Source: an uncultured Algibacter sp.
Lineage (GTDB): Bacteria > Bacteroidota > Bacteroidia > Flavobacteriales > Flavobacteriaceae
Reading direction: 5' to 3'
Assembly (NCBI GenBank): GCA_947502405.1
Contig: CANMZT010000004.1
Location: 1 to 64,000 of the forward strand
DNA length: 64,000 nt
The position numbers were made by a program, and so were the translations under genes. A model generated the notes under the pieces. That model did not search any database. It saw only the letters and a program-made list of their open reading frames with translations, and was not told the DNA's origin. Each line of letters begins with the position of its first letter. Position 1 is the stretch's first letter. Of the stretch, positions 45,158-54,961 are shown in pieces.

Positions 45158-46387
45158 ATGACTAAATTACAAATTTCGTTTTTGGCACTTATTATTGGAC
45201 TAAATGGCTTTGCGCAAAGTTCATTTTTAAAAGGATATTTCATTAATAATTCCGATGAAAAAATAGAATGCCTTATAAAAAATGACGGTTGGTTAAACAA
45301 TCCAACTGAATTTAAATATAAAATTACAGAGAGTTCTGAACAAAAGACCTTAACTATTAATTCGGTTAAAGAGTTTGGAATTTTAAACGTCTCGAAGTAT
45401 ATAAGACATAATGTTGATATTGATAGATCTAGCACAGTAATTAATGAAATGGGTTATGATAAAAATCCCGTTTTCAAAAAAGAACTATTGTTTTTAAAGT
45501 TACTAATAGAAGGAAAAGCAAATTTGTATTTATATGAGAATAATGGTTTAAGAAGATATTTTTTTAGTAAAGATGCTATAGAGGTAAAACAATTAATATT
45601 CAAGAATTATTTATTGGATGATGGGCAAATAGCGAAAAATAATGAGTTCAGGAGACAATTATGGAACACCTTAAAGTGCGAAAGTATTTCAATGAAACAA
45701 CTATCTAAAATAAATTATAGACAATCAGAATTAATTAAGTTTTTTATAAAATATAATGCGTGTAGTGATTCTGAATTTATCAATTATCAAAAAAAACAAA
45801 GAAAGGATTTATTTAATTTAACAATTCGTCCTGGGGTAAGAATTTCTTCATTGGCTTTAGGTGGCCCACTTCACAGGGAGCCTTTTGAGTTTGATGAGGG
45901 TTTAACTTCTTTTAGATTTGGGCTTGAAGCTGAATTTATTTTGGGGTTTAATAATAACAAATGGTCTATAATATTGGAGCCTACCTACCAACATTTTGAA
46001 TCAGAAACTGTAGCAATTGCTAACAGAACCACTGGAGAGGAATCACTTGCTAAAGTAAATCATGAATCTATACAGGTTAATTTAGGTATAAGACATTATA
46101 TGTTTTTAAATAAAGGCTTAAAACTTTTTGCAAATGCTTCATTGGTTTATGATAGCAGCTTAGACTCCTCAGTTGAGGTCACCAGAGGACAAAAAGATTT
46201 CCCTCCTGTTTTTTCAGCAGAAATTCAACCTCATTTTGCTCTAGCTTTAGGTTTGGGTTGTAAATATAAAGAAAGATATAGCTTAGAACTCAGGTACCTA
46301 CCTAGTAGAAATATTTTAAATAATCAAGGTGCTTGGGGTACAGAATTCTCTTCGATTGCCATGGTGCTAGGGTATTCTATATTTTAA
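45158..46387 (+). CDS. Predicted outer-membrane beta-barrel protein (PorT-like C-terminal half)
   Basis: 409 residues. A signal peptide ends at NGFAQ (residue about 20). Residues 20-200 form a mixed domain of unknown role (KGYFINNSDEKIECLIKNDG, KSLxxY-like acidic and Lys-rich text). From about 215 the sequence alternates hydrophobic and polar residues in beta strands: LTIRPGVRISSLALGG, FRFGLEAEFILGFNNNKWSI, SIQVNLGIRHYMFLNKGLKL, FALALGLGCKYKERYSLELR, ending FSSIAMVLGYSIF with a terminal Phe, as usual for outer-membrane barrels. The ligand or function is unknown. Confidence 0.8.
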   Translation: MTKLQISFLALIIGLNGFAQSSFLKGYFINNSDEKIECLIKNDGWLNNPTEFKYKITESSEQKTLTINSVKEFGILNVSKYIRHNVDIDRSSTVINEMGYDKNPVFKKELLFLKLLIEGKANLYLYENNGLRRYFFSKDAIEVKQLIFKNYLLDDGQIAKNNEFRRQLWNTLKCESISMKQLSKINYRQSELIKFFIKYNACSDSEFINYQKKQRKDLFNLTIRPGVRISSLALGGPLHREPFEFDEGLTSFRFGLEAEFILGFNNNKWSIILEPTYQHFESETVAIANRTTGEESLAKVNHESIQVNLGIRHYMFLNKGLKLFANASLVYDSSLDSSVEVTRGQKDFPPVFSAEIQPHFALALGLGCKYKERYSLELRYLPSRNILNNQGAWGTEFSSIAMVLGYSIF

Positions 46388-46418
46388 AATTTAGTGATAC
46401 TCAGGATATATCTTCTAG

Positions 46419-46630
46419 ATTTTGGAAGAAAAAATAGTGGGTGGAATTTGGACAAATGAGAACAAATATTTTGACAACATTCTTGTAAAAGCTTGGGGGT
46501 TTTATATTGGTGGTTATCAACCAGCACAGAAATAGCTAAAAGATAGAAAGGAAAGCCTATTAAAAAAAGATTAAATCTTATGTTATAAATATTACAGATT
46601 TACTGAATGAATTGAATATAGGCTTATACA
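46419..46630 (+). pseudogene. Remnant of a DNA-methyltransferase/ISP-type restriction enzyme C-terminus
   Basis: No intact gene lies between 46388 and 46888. In one frame, 46419-46532 reads ILEEKIVGGIWTNENKYF and then LVKAWGFYIGGYQPAQK, a TAG stop at 46533-46535, then LKDRK. From memory, IGGYQ..xKWLKDRKGR is conserved in the C-terminal domain of type ISP and related adenine-specific enzymes, so the stop stands exactly where Trp (TGG) is expected. Further stops follow. It is a short decayed fragment; the rest of the gene is gone. Confidence 0.55.
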
Positions 46631-46730
46631 CCTATTTGAAAATCAAACCTAATCACTAAATTATTTCTAAAAACGACCTTTTGTAAAACAGAAACAAATT
46701 TTAGATAAAAAACAGATTAAGCAAATATTT

Positions 46731-46820
46731 GCGTTAGGGATTGAAGTGGATAGCCCACAGCCTGACGAAGGAAGTGCGAGGACTTGTAACGGAAAGCCCG
46801 ACCCTTTAGGGTAGCGCCCA
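46731..46820 (+). ncRNA. Structured intergenic element, candidate small RNA or mobile palindromic repeat
   Basis: About 90 bases, much more GC-rich than its surroundings and not coding. The ends GCGTTA (46731-46736) and TAGCGC (46812-46817) pair with one GU wobble. Inside are GTGG-ATAGC-CCAC, AAGT-GCGAGG-ACTT and ACCC-TTTA-GGGT stem-loops. The text GGATAGCCC and CGGAAAGCCCGACCC recurs, from memory, between genes in many flavobacterial genomes. Strand is a guess. It lies next to, but outside, the acnA terminator. Confidence 0.5.
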
Positions 46821-46840
46821 AAACATTATTATAAACTAAA

Positions 46841-46866
46841 AAATCCAGCCTTTACAGACTGGATTT
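46841..46866 (-). terminator. Terminator of acnA
   Basis: Stem AAATCCAG / CTGGATTT with a 10-base loop, and on the minus strand a following U-run; 23 bases past the acnA stop. Confidence 0.88.
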
Positions 46867-46888
46867 TTAAATATTTATACTCTTGGAT

Positions 46889-49156
46889 TTAAGCGTTTTG
46901 CTTCTTAATTAAATTAAGCGCAGAACCTTCGTTATACCATGCGATTTGTGCATCGTTGTAAGTATGGTTTAATTTTATTACATCTTTACTACCATCGGTA
47001 TGAACAATTTCTAAAGTTAACTGCTTGTCTGGAGCAAATTCGTTTAAGTCTAAGAAGTTGAAGGTGTCATCTTCTTGAATTAAATCGTAATCTGCTTCGT
47101 TGGCAAAAGTTAATCCTAACATCCCTTGTTTCTTCAGGTTGGTTTCGTGGATGCGTGCAAACGATTTTACAATTACGGCAGCCACACCTAAATGACGTGG
47201 TTGCATTGCAGCGTGCTCTCTTGAAGACCCTTCGCCGTAGTTATGATCTCCAACTACAATTGACTTAACACCAGCAGCTTTATATGCTCTAGCTGTATCT
47301 GGAACACCACCGTACTCTCCTGTTAATTGATTTTTAACAAAATTAGTTTTCTTACCAAAGGCATTTACCGCACCTATTAAGGTATTGTTAGCAATGTTAT
47401 CTAAATGCCCTCTGAAACGTAACCATGGTCCTGCCATTGAAATATGATCGGTAGTACATTTACCGAAAGCTTTTATCAAAAGTTTTGCTCCTGTAATTGA
47501 GTCTCCTAAAGGCTCAAAAGGGGTTAACAATTGTAAGCGTTCTGAATCGTCTTTTACCACAACGTTTACGTGGCTTCCATCTGCTTCTGGTGCTAGATAC
47601 CCATTTTCCATTACATCAAAACCTTTAGGTGGTAATTCCCATCCTGTTGGTTCGTCTAACATGACTTCTTCTCCATTTTCGTTGATTAATTTATCTGTTA
47701 ATGGATTGAAATCTAAACGACCAGCTATGGCGATAGCTGCTGTAATTTCAGGAGATGCTACAAAGGCATGCGTATTTGGGTTACCATCGGCACGTTTCGC
47801 AAAGTTTCTATTAAAAGAATGTACGATACTGTTTTTTGGTGCATTTTTTGGGTCTGAATATCTTGCCCATTGCCCAATACATGGTCCGCATGCATTGGTA
47901 AAAATCTTAGCATCTAATTTCTCGAACACTTGAAGGATACCATCACGTTCGGCAGTATAACGTACTTGTTCAGAACCTGGGTTAATACCAAATTCTGCTT
48001 TTGTTTTTAAACCTTTATCTAAGGCTTGTTGTGCTATTGATGACGCTCTTGACAAATCTTCGTAAGAGGAATTGGTACAAGATCCGATTAATCCCCACTC
48101 TACTTTTATTGGCCATTCATTATCGGTTGCCTTTTTGGTCATTTCAGAACCTACTGTTGTAGATAAATCTGGTGTGAAAGGTCCGTTTAATAATGGACCT
48201 AATTCTGATAAATTAATATCAATAACCTGATCGAAATACTGTTCTGGATTTTCATATACTTCTGGATCTGCTGTTAAATGTGGTCTTACTTTGTTAGCAG
48301 CATCAGCAACATCTTCTCTATCTGTTGCTCTTAAATAACGCTCCATAGAATCATCATAACCAAATGTAGATGTGGTTGCGCCTATTTCTGCTCCCATGTT
48401 ACAAATAGTTCCTTTTCCTGTACACGACATGGATAAAGCCCCAGGGCCAAAATATTCTACAATAGCTCCAGTTCCTCCTTTTACAGTAAGAATTTCGGCA
48501 ACTTTAAGTATAACGTCTTTAGGTGCTGTCCATCCTGAGAGTTTACCTGTTAATCTAACACCTATTAATTTGGGGAATTTTAACTCCCAAGCCATACCAG
48601 CCATTACATCTACAGCATCAGCACCTCCTACACCAATAGCCACCATTCCTAAACCACCAGCATTAACCGTGTGGGAATCGGTACCAATCATCATCCCTCC
48701 AGGAAATGCATAATTTTCTAAAACTACTTGGTGAATAATACCTGCACCTGGTTTCCAAAACCCGATACCATATTTGTTGGATACAGATTCTAAGAAATCA
48801 AACACCTCACTACTTACGGTGTTGGCATGTTTTAAATCTTTAGCAGCACCTTCTTTAGCTTGAATTAAATGATCACAATGTACCGTTGTTGGAACTGCTA
48901 CATTGGGCTTTCCTGCTTGCATAAACTGTAATAATGCCATTTGAGCCGTAGCATCTTGACATGCAATTCTATCTGGTGCAAAATCTACATAATCCTTTCC
49001 TCTTACAAATGCCTTGGTAGGATTTCCATCCCATAAGTGATTATAGAGTATTTTTTCGGAAAGTGTAAGTGGTTTTCCAACAACTTCTCTCGCTTTATTA
49101 ACGTTCTCTGCCATTTTGGAGTAAACGCCTTTTATCATGTCAATATCAAATGCCAT
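46889..49156 (-). CDS. Aconitate hydratase, AcnA/mitochondrial type
   Basis: 755 residues. Interconverts citrate and isocitrate with a 4Fe-4S cluster. Cluster Cys lie in [16 protein letters not shown] and [16 protein letters not shown]. Substrate-binding texts [20 protein letters not shown] and [20 protein letters not shown] are intact. Its length and GTKxxx pattern resemble mitochondrial aconitases. It follows acnB on the same strand but is separated by the acnB terminator and has its own TATTTTTG box at 49201. Confidence 0.95.
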   Translation of the reverse strand: MAFDIDMIKGVYSKMAENVNKAREVVGKPLTLSEKILYNHLWDGNPTKAFVRGKDYVDFAPDRIACQDATAQMALLQFMQAGKPNVAVPTTVHCDHLIQAKEGAAKDLKHANTVSSEVFDFLESVSNKYGIGFWKPGAGIIHQVVLENYAFPGGMMIGTDSHTVNAGGLGMVAIGVGGADAVDVMAGMAWELKFPKLIGVRLTGKLSGWTAPKDVILKVAEILTVKGGTGAIVEYFGPGALSMSCTGKGTICNMGAEIGATTSTFGYDDSMERYLRATDREDVADAANKVRPHLTADPEVYENPEQYFDQVIDINLSELGPLLNGPFTPDLSTTVGSEMTKKATDNEWPIKVEWGLIGSCTNSSYEDLSRASSIAQQALDKGLKTKAEFGINPGSEQVRYTAERDGILQVFEKLDAKIFTNACGPCIGQWARYSDPKNAPKNSIVHSFNRNFAKRADGNPNTHAFVASPEITAAIAIAGRLDFNPLTDKLINENGEEVMLDEPTGWELPPKGFDVMENGYLAPEADGSHVNVVVKDDSERLQLLTPFEPLGDSITGAKLLIKAFGKCTTDHISMAGPWLRFRGHLDNIANNTLIGAVNAFGKKTNFVKNQLTGEYGGVPDTARAYKAAGVKSIVVGDHNYGEGSSREHAAMQPRHLGVAAVIVKSFARIHETNLKKQGMLGLTFANEADYDLIQEDDTFNFLDLNEFAPDKQLTLEIVHTDGSKDVIKLNHTYNDAQIAWYNEGSALNLIKKQNA

Positions 49157-49200
49157 AGGTTTGTTTGTTTTTATTATTCTGATTTCTGTTTACTAAGATA

Positions 49201-49208
49201 CAAAAATA
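49201..49208 (-). promoter_or_regulatory. Candidate -7 element of the AcnA-type gene
   Basis: Minus-strand TATTTTTG, 44 bases before the ATG. Confidence 0.5.
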
Positions 49209-49309
49209 GCCACCCTTTTAAAAGCTATAAATTATAGACTTGTCTTATAATGATTTAATTAGAGTTTATCGAATAATTTTTAAACTACTATATAGACACA
49301 TGTACGCAT

Positions 49310-49336
49310 AAAAAAGCCCGAGTTTTTAACTCGGGC
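49310..49336 (-). terminator. Terminator of acnB
   Basis: Perfect 9-bp stem GCCCGAGTT / AACTCGGGC (49316-49336) with a TTT loop; A-run at 49310-49315 gives the U-run on the minus strand. Confidence 0.93.
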
Positions 49337-49358
49337 CTTAACTTATAATCTTAATATA

Positions 49359-52136
49359 TTAAGCCATTACTAGCTGTTTTTCTGAAGGCTTGAATTTGGT
49401 TAAAACAATGCCATCTACGGCTGCTTCATATTCTTCCATAGTAGGTGTTCTTCCTAAAATAGTGGATAATACTACAACTGGTGTGGAAGATAATAATGAC
49501 TCTCCTTTTTTACCATCAGCATCTTTTACTACACGTCCTTGGAATAATCGTGTAGAAGTAGCCATAACAGTATCTCCTGGTTCTGCTTTTTCTTGATTAC
49601 CCATACAAAGGTTACATCCCGGGCGCTCTAAGTATAACATATTTTCATATTTGGTTCGCGCTAAACCTTTAGGCGCACTATCATCAAACTCAAATCCTGA
49701 GTATTTTTGTAATATTTCCCAATCGCCTTCTGCTTTAAGCTCATCAACAATATTATAAGTAGGAGGTGCTACCACTAATGGTGCTTTAAACTCTACTTTA
49801 CCATGTTGAGCTTCAATATTCTTTAACATTTGAGCCAAAATCTGCATATCGCCTTTATGAATCATACATGATCCGATAAAACCTAAATCTACTTTTTTAG
49901 TTCCACCATAAAAAGATAATGGACGAATTGTATCGTGGGTATAACGCTTAGAAACATCATCATTATTTACATCAGGATCAGCAATCATTGGTTCAGCAAT
50001 TTGATCTAAATCAATAACTACTTCAGCATAATATTTAGCATCAGAATCAGGTTTTAAAGCTGGCTTAGTTCCAGTTTTTAACTCTTCGATTCGCTTATTA
50101 GCTTTATCAACTAAACCTTGAAGCATTTGCTTTTCGTTATCCATACCCTTTTTAATCATGATTTGAATACGGTCTCTAGCAATTTCTAAAGATTCAATTA
50201 AAGTTTCTTCCTCTGAAATACAAATAGACGCTTTGGCTTTCATTTCTGCAGTCCAGTCTGTAAATGTAAAGGCCTGATCAGAAGTTAACGTTCCAATATG
50301 AACCTCTATGATTCTTCCTTGGAACACATTTTCTCCACCAAACTGCTTTAACATTTGTTGTTGCGTTGCATGTACTACATCACGAAAATCCATGAAACTC
50401 TTCATGTCGCCTTTAAATGTAACTTTTACTGACTCTGGAATTGGCATGGTAGCTTCTCCTGTGGCTAATGCCAAAGCAACTGTTCCTGAATCTGCTCCAA
50501 AAGCAACGCCTTTAGACATACGCGTATGCGAGTCTCCACCAATAATAATATCCCAATCATCAACAGTTATATCATTTAATACTTTGTGAATAACATCTGT
50601 CATGGCATGGTATTGCCCTTTAGGATCGCGAGCAGTAATTAACCCAAAGTCATTCATAAATTGCATTAATCTTGGAATGTTGGCTTTGGATTTATCATCC
50701 CATACAGAAGCTGTATGACATCCTGATTGGTAACCTGCATCAACAATAGGAGAAACAATAGTTGCAGCCATCATTTCTAATTCTTGAGAAGTCATTAAAC
50801 CTGTAGTATCTTGAGAACCTACAATATTTACCTCTACTCTTACATTAGAACCTGCGTGTAATGTTTTGCCTGGAGTTGTTCCTACAGCGTTTTTGTTGAA
50901 AATTTTCTCAACAGCAGTTAAACCTTGCCCATCAATAGAAATCTCTTTTGAAGGTGCATATACTTGTGGTATGTCTATACCTAATATATTACAAGAAATA
51001 GTTTGCAATTTTTTACCAAATACTACAGCATAAGATCCACCTGCTTTGATAAATTCCATTTTTGGTGGTGTTAATGCTGCAGATATATCTTTTAACTCTT
51101 TATCGCCGTTATATAATTTTTTAGTTTTTGTATTAATAGTTAATACAGTTCCTGTATCTACAGAATATGTTTGTTTTAGTACTGGTTCCCCATCTTCATC
51201 TACTATTGTATTTCCATCAGCATCTTTTTGTTGCACCCAATTTTTTAAATCGATACCAATACCACCTGTTACGCCAACCGTGGTTAAAAAAATTGGTGCA
51301 ATACCATTTGTTCCTGCAATTACTGGTGCAATATTTATAAATGGCACATATGGGCTAGAAGAAACACCCGTCCATAATGCCACATTGTTAACACCAGACA
51401 TTCTTGAAGATCCTACTCCCATAGTCCCTTTTTCTGCAATTAACATTACACGCTTATCTGGATGCTGCTTTTTTAGTGCAAGCACTTCTTTTTGCATGTC
51501 TTTGTTATGCTCAAAAATACACTGACCATGCAATTCTCGATCTGATCTTGAGTGCGCATCTGCACCTGGAGATAATAAATCTGTTGAGATATCACCTACA
51601 CCTGCAATATAAGTTACAACTTCAATTTCTTCGTCAACTTCAGGAAGTTTGGTAAAAAACTCAGCTTGTGCGTAGCTTTCCAATAATTCTTTTGCAATAG
51701 CATTTCCTGCTTTATAGGCTTTTTCTAAACGCTCGGTATCCGCTTCATATAAAAACACTTGTGTCTTTAATACTTTTGCAGCATCAGCAGCAATTTCAGC
51801 ATCTTCACCCAAAGCTAAATCGAGTAAAACATCTACTGAAGGTCCACCTTTCATATGTGATAACTGTTCAAAAGCAAATGCTGGTGTTATTTCTTCAATT
51901 ACAGATTCACCAAGAATAATTTCCTTTAAAAATTTTGCCTTTACACCAGCAGCAGGTGTTGTTCCTGGTAGCGTATTATAAATAAAGAATTTTAGAGAGT
52001 CTTCTCTATACTCATTGTCTGAATCTTTAATTTGCGAAATAATATCGCTTAATAATTCAGCTCCATCAATTGGCTTTGGGTGTAACCCTAAAGCTTTTCT
52101 TTCTTCGATTTCCTTGATGTAATCGTTATAGTTCAT
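49359..52136 (-). CDS. acnB: Bifunctional aconitate hydratase 2 / 2-methylisocitrate dehydratase
   Basis: 925 residues from the ATG at 52136; an in-frame TTG five codons upstream is less likely. The N-terminal HEAT-like and swivel domains typical of AcnB precede the catalytic part (opposite of AcnA). Cluster Cys: DAGYQSGCHTASVWDD, LGFIGSCMIHKGDMQIL, and YLERPGCNLCMGNQEKAEPG. GGDSHTRMSKGVAFGADSGT is present. It also processes 2-methyl-cis-aconitate in the propionate pathway. It is adjacent to an unrelated aconitase, giving two versions in one locus. Confidence 0.96.
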   Translation of the reverse strand: MNYNDYIKEIEERKALGLHPKPIDGAELLSDIISQIKDSDNEYREDSLKFFIYNTLPGTTPAAGVKAKFLKEIILGESVIEEITPAFAFEQLSHMKGGPSVDVLLDLALGEDAEIAADAAKVLKTQVFLYEADTERLEKAYKAGNAIAKELLESYAQAEFFTKLPEVDEEIEVVTYIAGVGDISTDLLSPGADAHSRSDRELHGQCIFEHNKDMQKEVLALKKQHPDKRVMLIAEKGTMGVGSSRMSGVNNVALWTGVSSSPYVPFINIAPVIAGTNGIAPIFLTTVGVTGGIGIDLKNWVQQKDADGNTIVDEDGEPVLKQTYSVDTGTVLTINTKTKKLYNGDKELKDISAALTPPKMEFIKAGGSYAVVFGKKLQTISCNILGIDIPQVYAPSKEISIDGQGLTAVEKIFNKNAVGTTPGKTLHAGSNVRVEVNIVGSQDTTGLMTSQELEMMAATIVSPIVDAGYQSGCHTASVWDDKSKANIPRLMQFMNDFGLITARDPKGQYHAMTDVIHKVLNDITVDDWDIIIGGDSHTRMSKGVAFGADSGTVALALATGEATMPIPESVKVTFKGDMKSFMDFRDVVHATQQQMLKQFGGENVFQGRIIEVHIGTLTSDQAFTFTDWTAEMKAKASICISEEETLIESLEIARDRIQIMIKKGMDNEKQMLQGLVDKANKRIEELKTGTKPALKPDSDAKYYAEVVIDLDQIAEPMIADPDVNNDDVSKRYTHDTIRPLSFYGGTKKVDLGFIGSCMIHKGDMQILAQMLKNIEAQHGKVEFKAPLVVAPPTYNIVDELKAEGDWEILQKYSGFEFDDSAPKGLARTKYENMLYLERPGCNLCMGNQEKAEPGDTVMATSTRLFQGRVVKDADGKKGESLLSSTPVVVLSTILGRTPTMEEYEAAVDGIVLTKFKPSEKQLVMA

Positions 52137-52211
52137 AAATGAAAATTTCAATTTTAAAAATTAACTTAGAAAAGTGGTATTAAACCTTATTTTTAAAGGC
52201 GACGCAAAATA

Positions 52212-52219
52212 CAAAATTA
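52212..52219 (-). promoter_or_regulatory. Candidate -7 element of acnB
   Basis: Minus-strand TAATTTTG, about 75 bases before the ATG. The remaining part of the 212-bp gap (52137-52348) shows only AT-rich sequence with an imperfect TTATTATA repeat. Confidence 0.4.
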
Positions 52220-52348
52220 TTGCATTTTTTTTTAAATAAAACAAACAATACAAGTTGCTTGAACACGAAATTATTATAGTGTTATTATAATTTAATATCA
52301 TTTCGTTTTTTGGTAGTAATTTGGAAGTAAAATTATTGATTTGCTAAA

Positions 52349-52552
52349 CTATTTCTTATTGTAAAATACAATCAACATAATTATTACATATACTACAGCT
52401 ATAACTTTTAAAAAAGTTGCTATAGATAATAGTGCATTACCATTAAAAAAACCTATTTCAAAATGAATAATTTTTAATAGGGCTCCAATATAAGTTAGCC
52501 CTAAGCCTAAAAGAAATATGATAAGAGGAATGATGAACTTTTTAAGTTCCAT
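52349..52552 (-). CDS. Small two-helix membrane protein (GldL-like motif)
   Basis: 67 residues with two hydrophobic helices: FIIPLIIFLLGLGLTYIGAL and FLKVIAVVYVIIMLIVFY, joined by LKIIHFEIGFFNGNAL. The text IGALLKIIHFE resembles the first helix hairpin of GldL and other short Bacteroidota membrane proteins, but it lacks the GldL cytoplasmic domain. Its start overlaps the MoxR gene stop by one base, so it is the last gene of that group. Function unknown. Confidence 0.75.
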   Translation of the reverse strand: MELKKFIIPLIIFLLGLGLTYIGALLKIIHFEIGFFNGNALLSIATFLKVIAVVYVIIMLIVFYNKK

Positions 52553-53505
52553 TAAAACAAACTCTTAATAATTTGTTCTTCTGAAATACCTTCAGCTTCA
52601 GCTTTATAGTTTTTTATAATTCTATGGCGAAGTATACTCTGTGCTACCGCTTGTACATTTTCTATATCTGGAGAGAATTTGCCATGGATAGCGGCATGAG
52701 TTTTTGCTGCTAAAATCAAATTTTGTGAAGCTCTTGGTCCTGCTCCCCAATCAATATAAGTTTTTACAAGTTCTGGAGCAGCATCAGAATTAGGTCTGGT
52801 TTTTCCAACCATAGTTACAGCATATTCTATTACATTATCTGCCACAGGAATACGACGAATTAGATGTTGAAAATCTACAATCTGACTTGCAGAAAATAAT
52901 GCATTAACTATGGGCTTATCATCATTAGTTGTGGCTTTTACAACTTCAACTTCTTCTTTATAAGATGGATAATCTAAATTAATTGCAAACATGAATCTAT
53001 CCAACTGTGCTTCGGGCAAAGGATAGGTTCCTTCTTGCTCAATAGGGTTTTGAGTTGCTAAAACAAAGTAAGGTAAGTCTAATTTGTAATGATGTCCTGC
53101 TACTGTAACAGCGCGTTCTTGCATCGCTTCTAACAAAGCGGCTTGAGTTTTTGGAGGCGTTCTATTAATCTCATCTGCTAGAATAATGTTAGCAAAAATA
53201 GGCCCTTTTATAAATTTAAAATGGCGGTCTTCATCTAATATCTCACTCCCCAAAATATCACTAGGCATTAAATCTGGTGTAAATTGAATACGTTTAAAGT
53301 CTAAGCCTAAAGCTTGTGCAATGGTATTTACCATTAAGGTTTTTGCTAAACCAGGAACACCGATTAATAATGAGTGTCCACCAGAAAAAATTGAAATTAG
53401 TATTTGGGTGACTACTTCATCTTGCCCAATAATAACTTTGGCAACTTCAGTTTTTAAATCTTTAAACTTCTTTACAAACGTTTCAATGGCAGCAACATCA
53501 GACAT
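52552..53505 (-). CDS. MoxR-family AAA+ ATPase
   Basis: 317 residues. Walker A LLIGVPGLAKTLMVNTIAQA, Walker B ILADEINRTPPKTQAALLEA, and sensor and arginine-finger texts FVLATQNPIEQEGTYPLPEA and QLDRFMFAI are all present. MoxR proteins act as chaperones, usually with a VWA-domain partner, which is not encoded next to it here. The gene follows the SurA-like genes by 4 bp, so an envelope-quality function is likely. Confidence 0.93.
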   Translation of the reverse strand: MSDVAAIETFVKKFKDLKTEVAKVIIGQDEVVTQILISIFSGGHSLLIGVPGLAKTLMVNTIAQALGLDFKRIQFTPDLMPSDILGSEILDEDRHFKFIKGPIFANIILADEINRTPPKTQAALLEAMQERAVTVAGHHYKLDLPYFVLATQNPIEQEGTYPLPEAQLDRFMFAINLDYPSYKEEVEVVKATTNDDKPIVNALFSASQIVDFQHLIRRIPVADNVIEYAVTMVGKTRPNSDAAPELVKTYIDWGAGPRASQNLILAAKTHAAIHGKFSPDIENVQAVAQSILRHRIIKNYKAEAEGISEEQIIKSLF

Positions 53506-53509
53506 ACAA

Positions 53510-54961
53510 CTACTTTTTTAACCAATTACTAGAAAAATCACAATCCCTATGCTCTTTACTTATTTTGATATAAGTATCTACTATTTTTTCACTTTGCCAC
53601 TTTTCTATGGCTTTAATTTTCTTTTCTTCTAAGGCTAAGTCTTTAATTTTCAAAAAATCTCGTGCATAATCTGCTTTATGCTCATCGATTCTATCTGTAA
53701 CCATTAAAATTTTAAATTTCACATTACCAGTTCGGTCTTCTTCCCTTAATACCAAACTCACTTCTCCGTCCTTCAAATTTTGAATCTGAGCATAAAGCTC
53801 AGGGTCCATTCTTGTTAATTCAAAATTATAATCTTGAGTGGTAGGGTTTATTAATTGTCCACCATCATTCCTAGTTTCTTTCTCATCACTTACTTCTCTG
53901 GCTGCATCAGCAAAAGAAATATCTCCATCTACAATTCGTTTTCTTACATTTTCAAGACGTTCTTTAGCTTCATTTATAGCTTCACTTGAAACTTTTGGTG
54001 TTAACAATATGTGAGCAACGTCATACTCTTGTCCTCTTATTTTTTCAAGGGTAATAATATGATAACCATAATCGGTTTTAAAAGGTTCAGATATTTCCCC
54101 TTCTTGAAGTGAAAATGCCACTTGCCTAAACTCTTTAACCATTCTTGGTTGTTTACGATTAAGAGTATACTTGCCACCTTTACTTGCTGATCCAGGATCC
54201 TGAGAGTATAATACTGCTTTAGAACGGAAACTAGCTCCACGCTCAATAATATCTGCTTTGAATTGTTTTAAACGGTTAATAATTTTTTGGTTTTCTTCTT
54301 CTGAAACTTTTGGTTCGGCTGTAATTTGTGCCACTTTAAGTTCTGTTCCAAAAGTTGGACGCTGGTCTTCAGGTATATTATTATAAAAGGTTCTTACCTC
54401 TTCAGGAGTAATTTCAATCTCTTCAACTATCTTAGCTTGCATGCGTTGTGCCAGTAAGTTGGATTTATTAATTTCAAACATTTCGTCTCTAAAACTTTGC
54501 TCGTCATCTTTATTGTAAAATTCGAGGAGACGCTTCATAGAGCCATTAGTTTGCTGAAGAAACTGTTGAATTTGATAATCTACACTTTTTCTGATTTCTG
54601 AATCAGAAACTGGAACACTATCTTGAATAGCATGATGCGCATACAATTTTCTTTCTAACATCAGTCCAAATAATTGGCAATCTTCAATCCCTTCAATGGA
54701 TCCACCAGATGCTTTTATTTGATCTTTTTCCTTTTGTATGTCTGATTCTAAAATAATAAAGTCGCCTACTACAGCTGCCACTCCATCTACTTTTACCGCT
54801 TTTGAAGTATCAACTGAATCTGTTTTTTTAACGGTTTCTTTTACTTCATCCTCAATAATTTCTTGAGCTGTTGTAAACCCTACAGTAATAATGGCAAAAC
54901 ATAAAGTAAAACAATACTTTATGTTAATTATATATTTCAAATTCTTTGTTTTTAATGGCAT
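53510..54961 (-). CDS. SurA-like peptidyl-prolyl isomerase / periplasmic chaperone
   Basis: 483 residues. The N-terminal hydrophobic segment (IKYCFTLCFAIITVGFTTAQ) is an export signal, though longer than normal. A SurA_N-type domain (DGVAAVVGDFIILESDIQKE, about 57-180) is followed by two parvulin regions: GTELKVAQITAEPKVSEEEN to GYHIITLEKIRGQ (about 205-310) and EYDVAHILLTPKVSSEAINE to VTDRIDEH (about 312-440). It should guide outer-membrane proteins through the periplasm. The first 38 bases overlap the preceding lipoprotein gene, so translation is coupled. Confidence 0.93.
   Translation of the reverse strand: MPLKTKNLKYIINIKYCFTLCFAIITVGFTTAQEIIEDEVKETVKKTDSVDTSKAVKVDGVAAVVGDFIILESDIQKEKDQIKASGGSIEGIEDCQLFGLMLERKLYAHHAIQDSVPVSDSEIRKSVDYQIQQFLQQTNGSMKRLLEFYNKDDEQSFRDEMFEINKSNLLAQRMQAKIVEEIEITPEEVRTFYNNIPEDQRPTFGTELKVAQITAEPKVSEEENQKIINRLKQFKADIIERGASFRSKAVLYSQDPGSASKGGKYTLNRKQPRMVKEFRQVAFSLQEGEISEPFKTDYGYHIITLEKIRGQEYDVAHILLTPKVSSEAINEAKERLENVRKRIVDGDISFADAAREVSDEKETRNDGGQLINPTTQDYNFELTRMDPELYAQIQNLKDGEVSLVLREEDRTGNVKFKILMVTDRIDEHKADYARDFLKIKDLALEEKKIKAIEKWQSEKIVDTYIKISKEHRDCDFSSNWLKK

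Noticed and set aside
46388-46730. Intact small gene in the gap before acnA
   Set aside because: Every frame is interrupted by several stops within 150 bases.
49359-52136. Minus-strand start of acnB at the upstream TTG (52151)
   Set aside because: The ATG five codons later matches the normal AcnB N-terminus (NYNDYIKEIEERKALGLHPK), so the extension was dropped.
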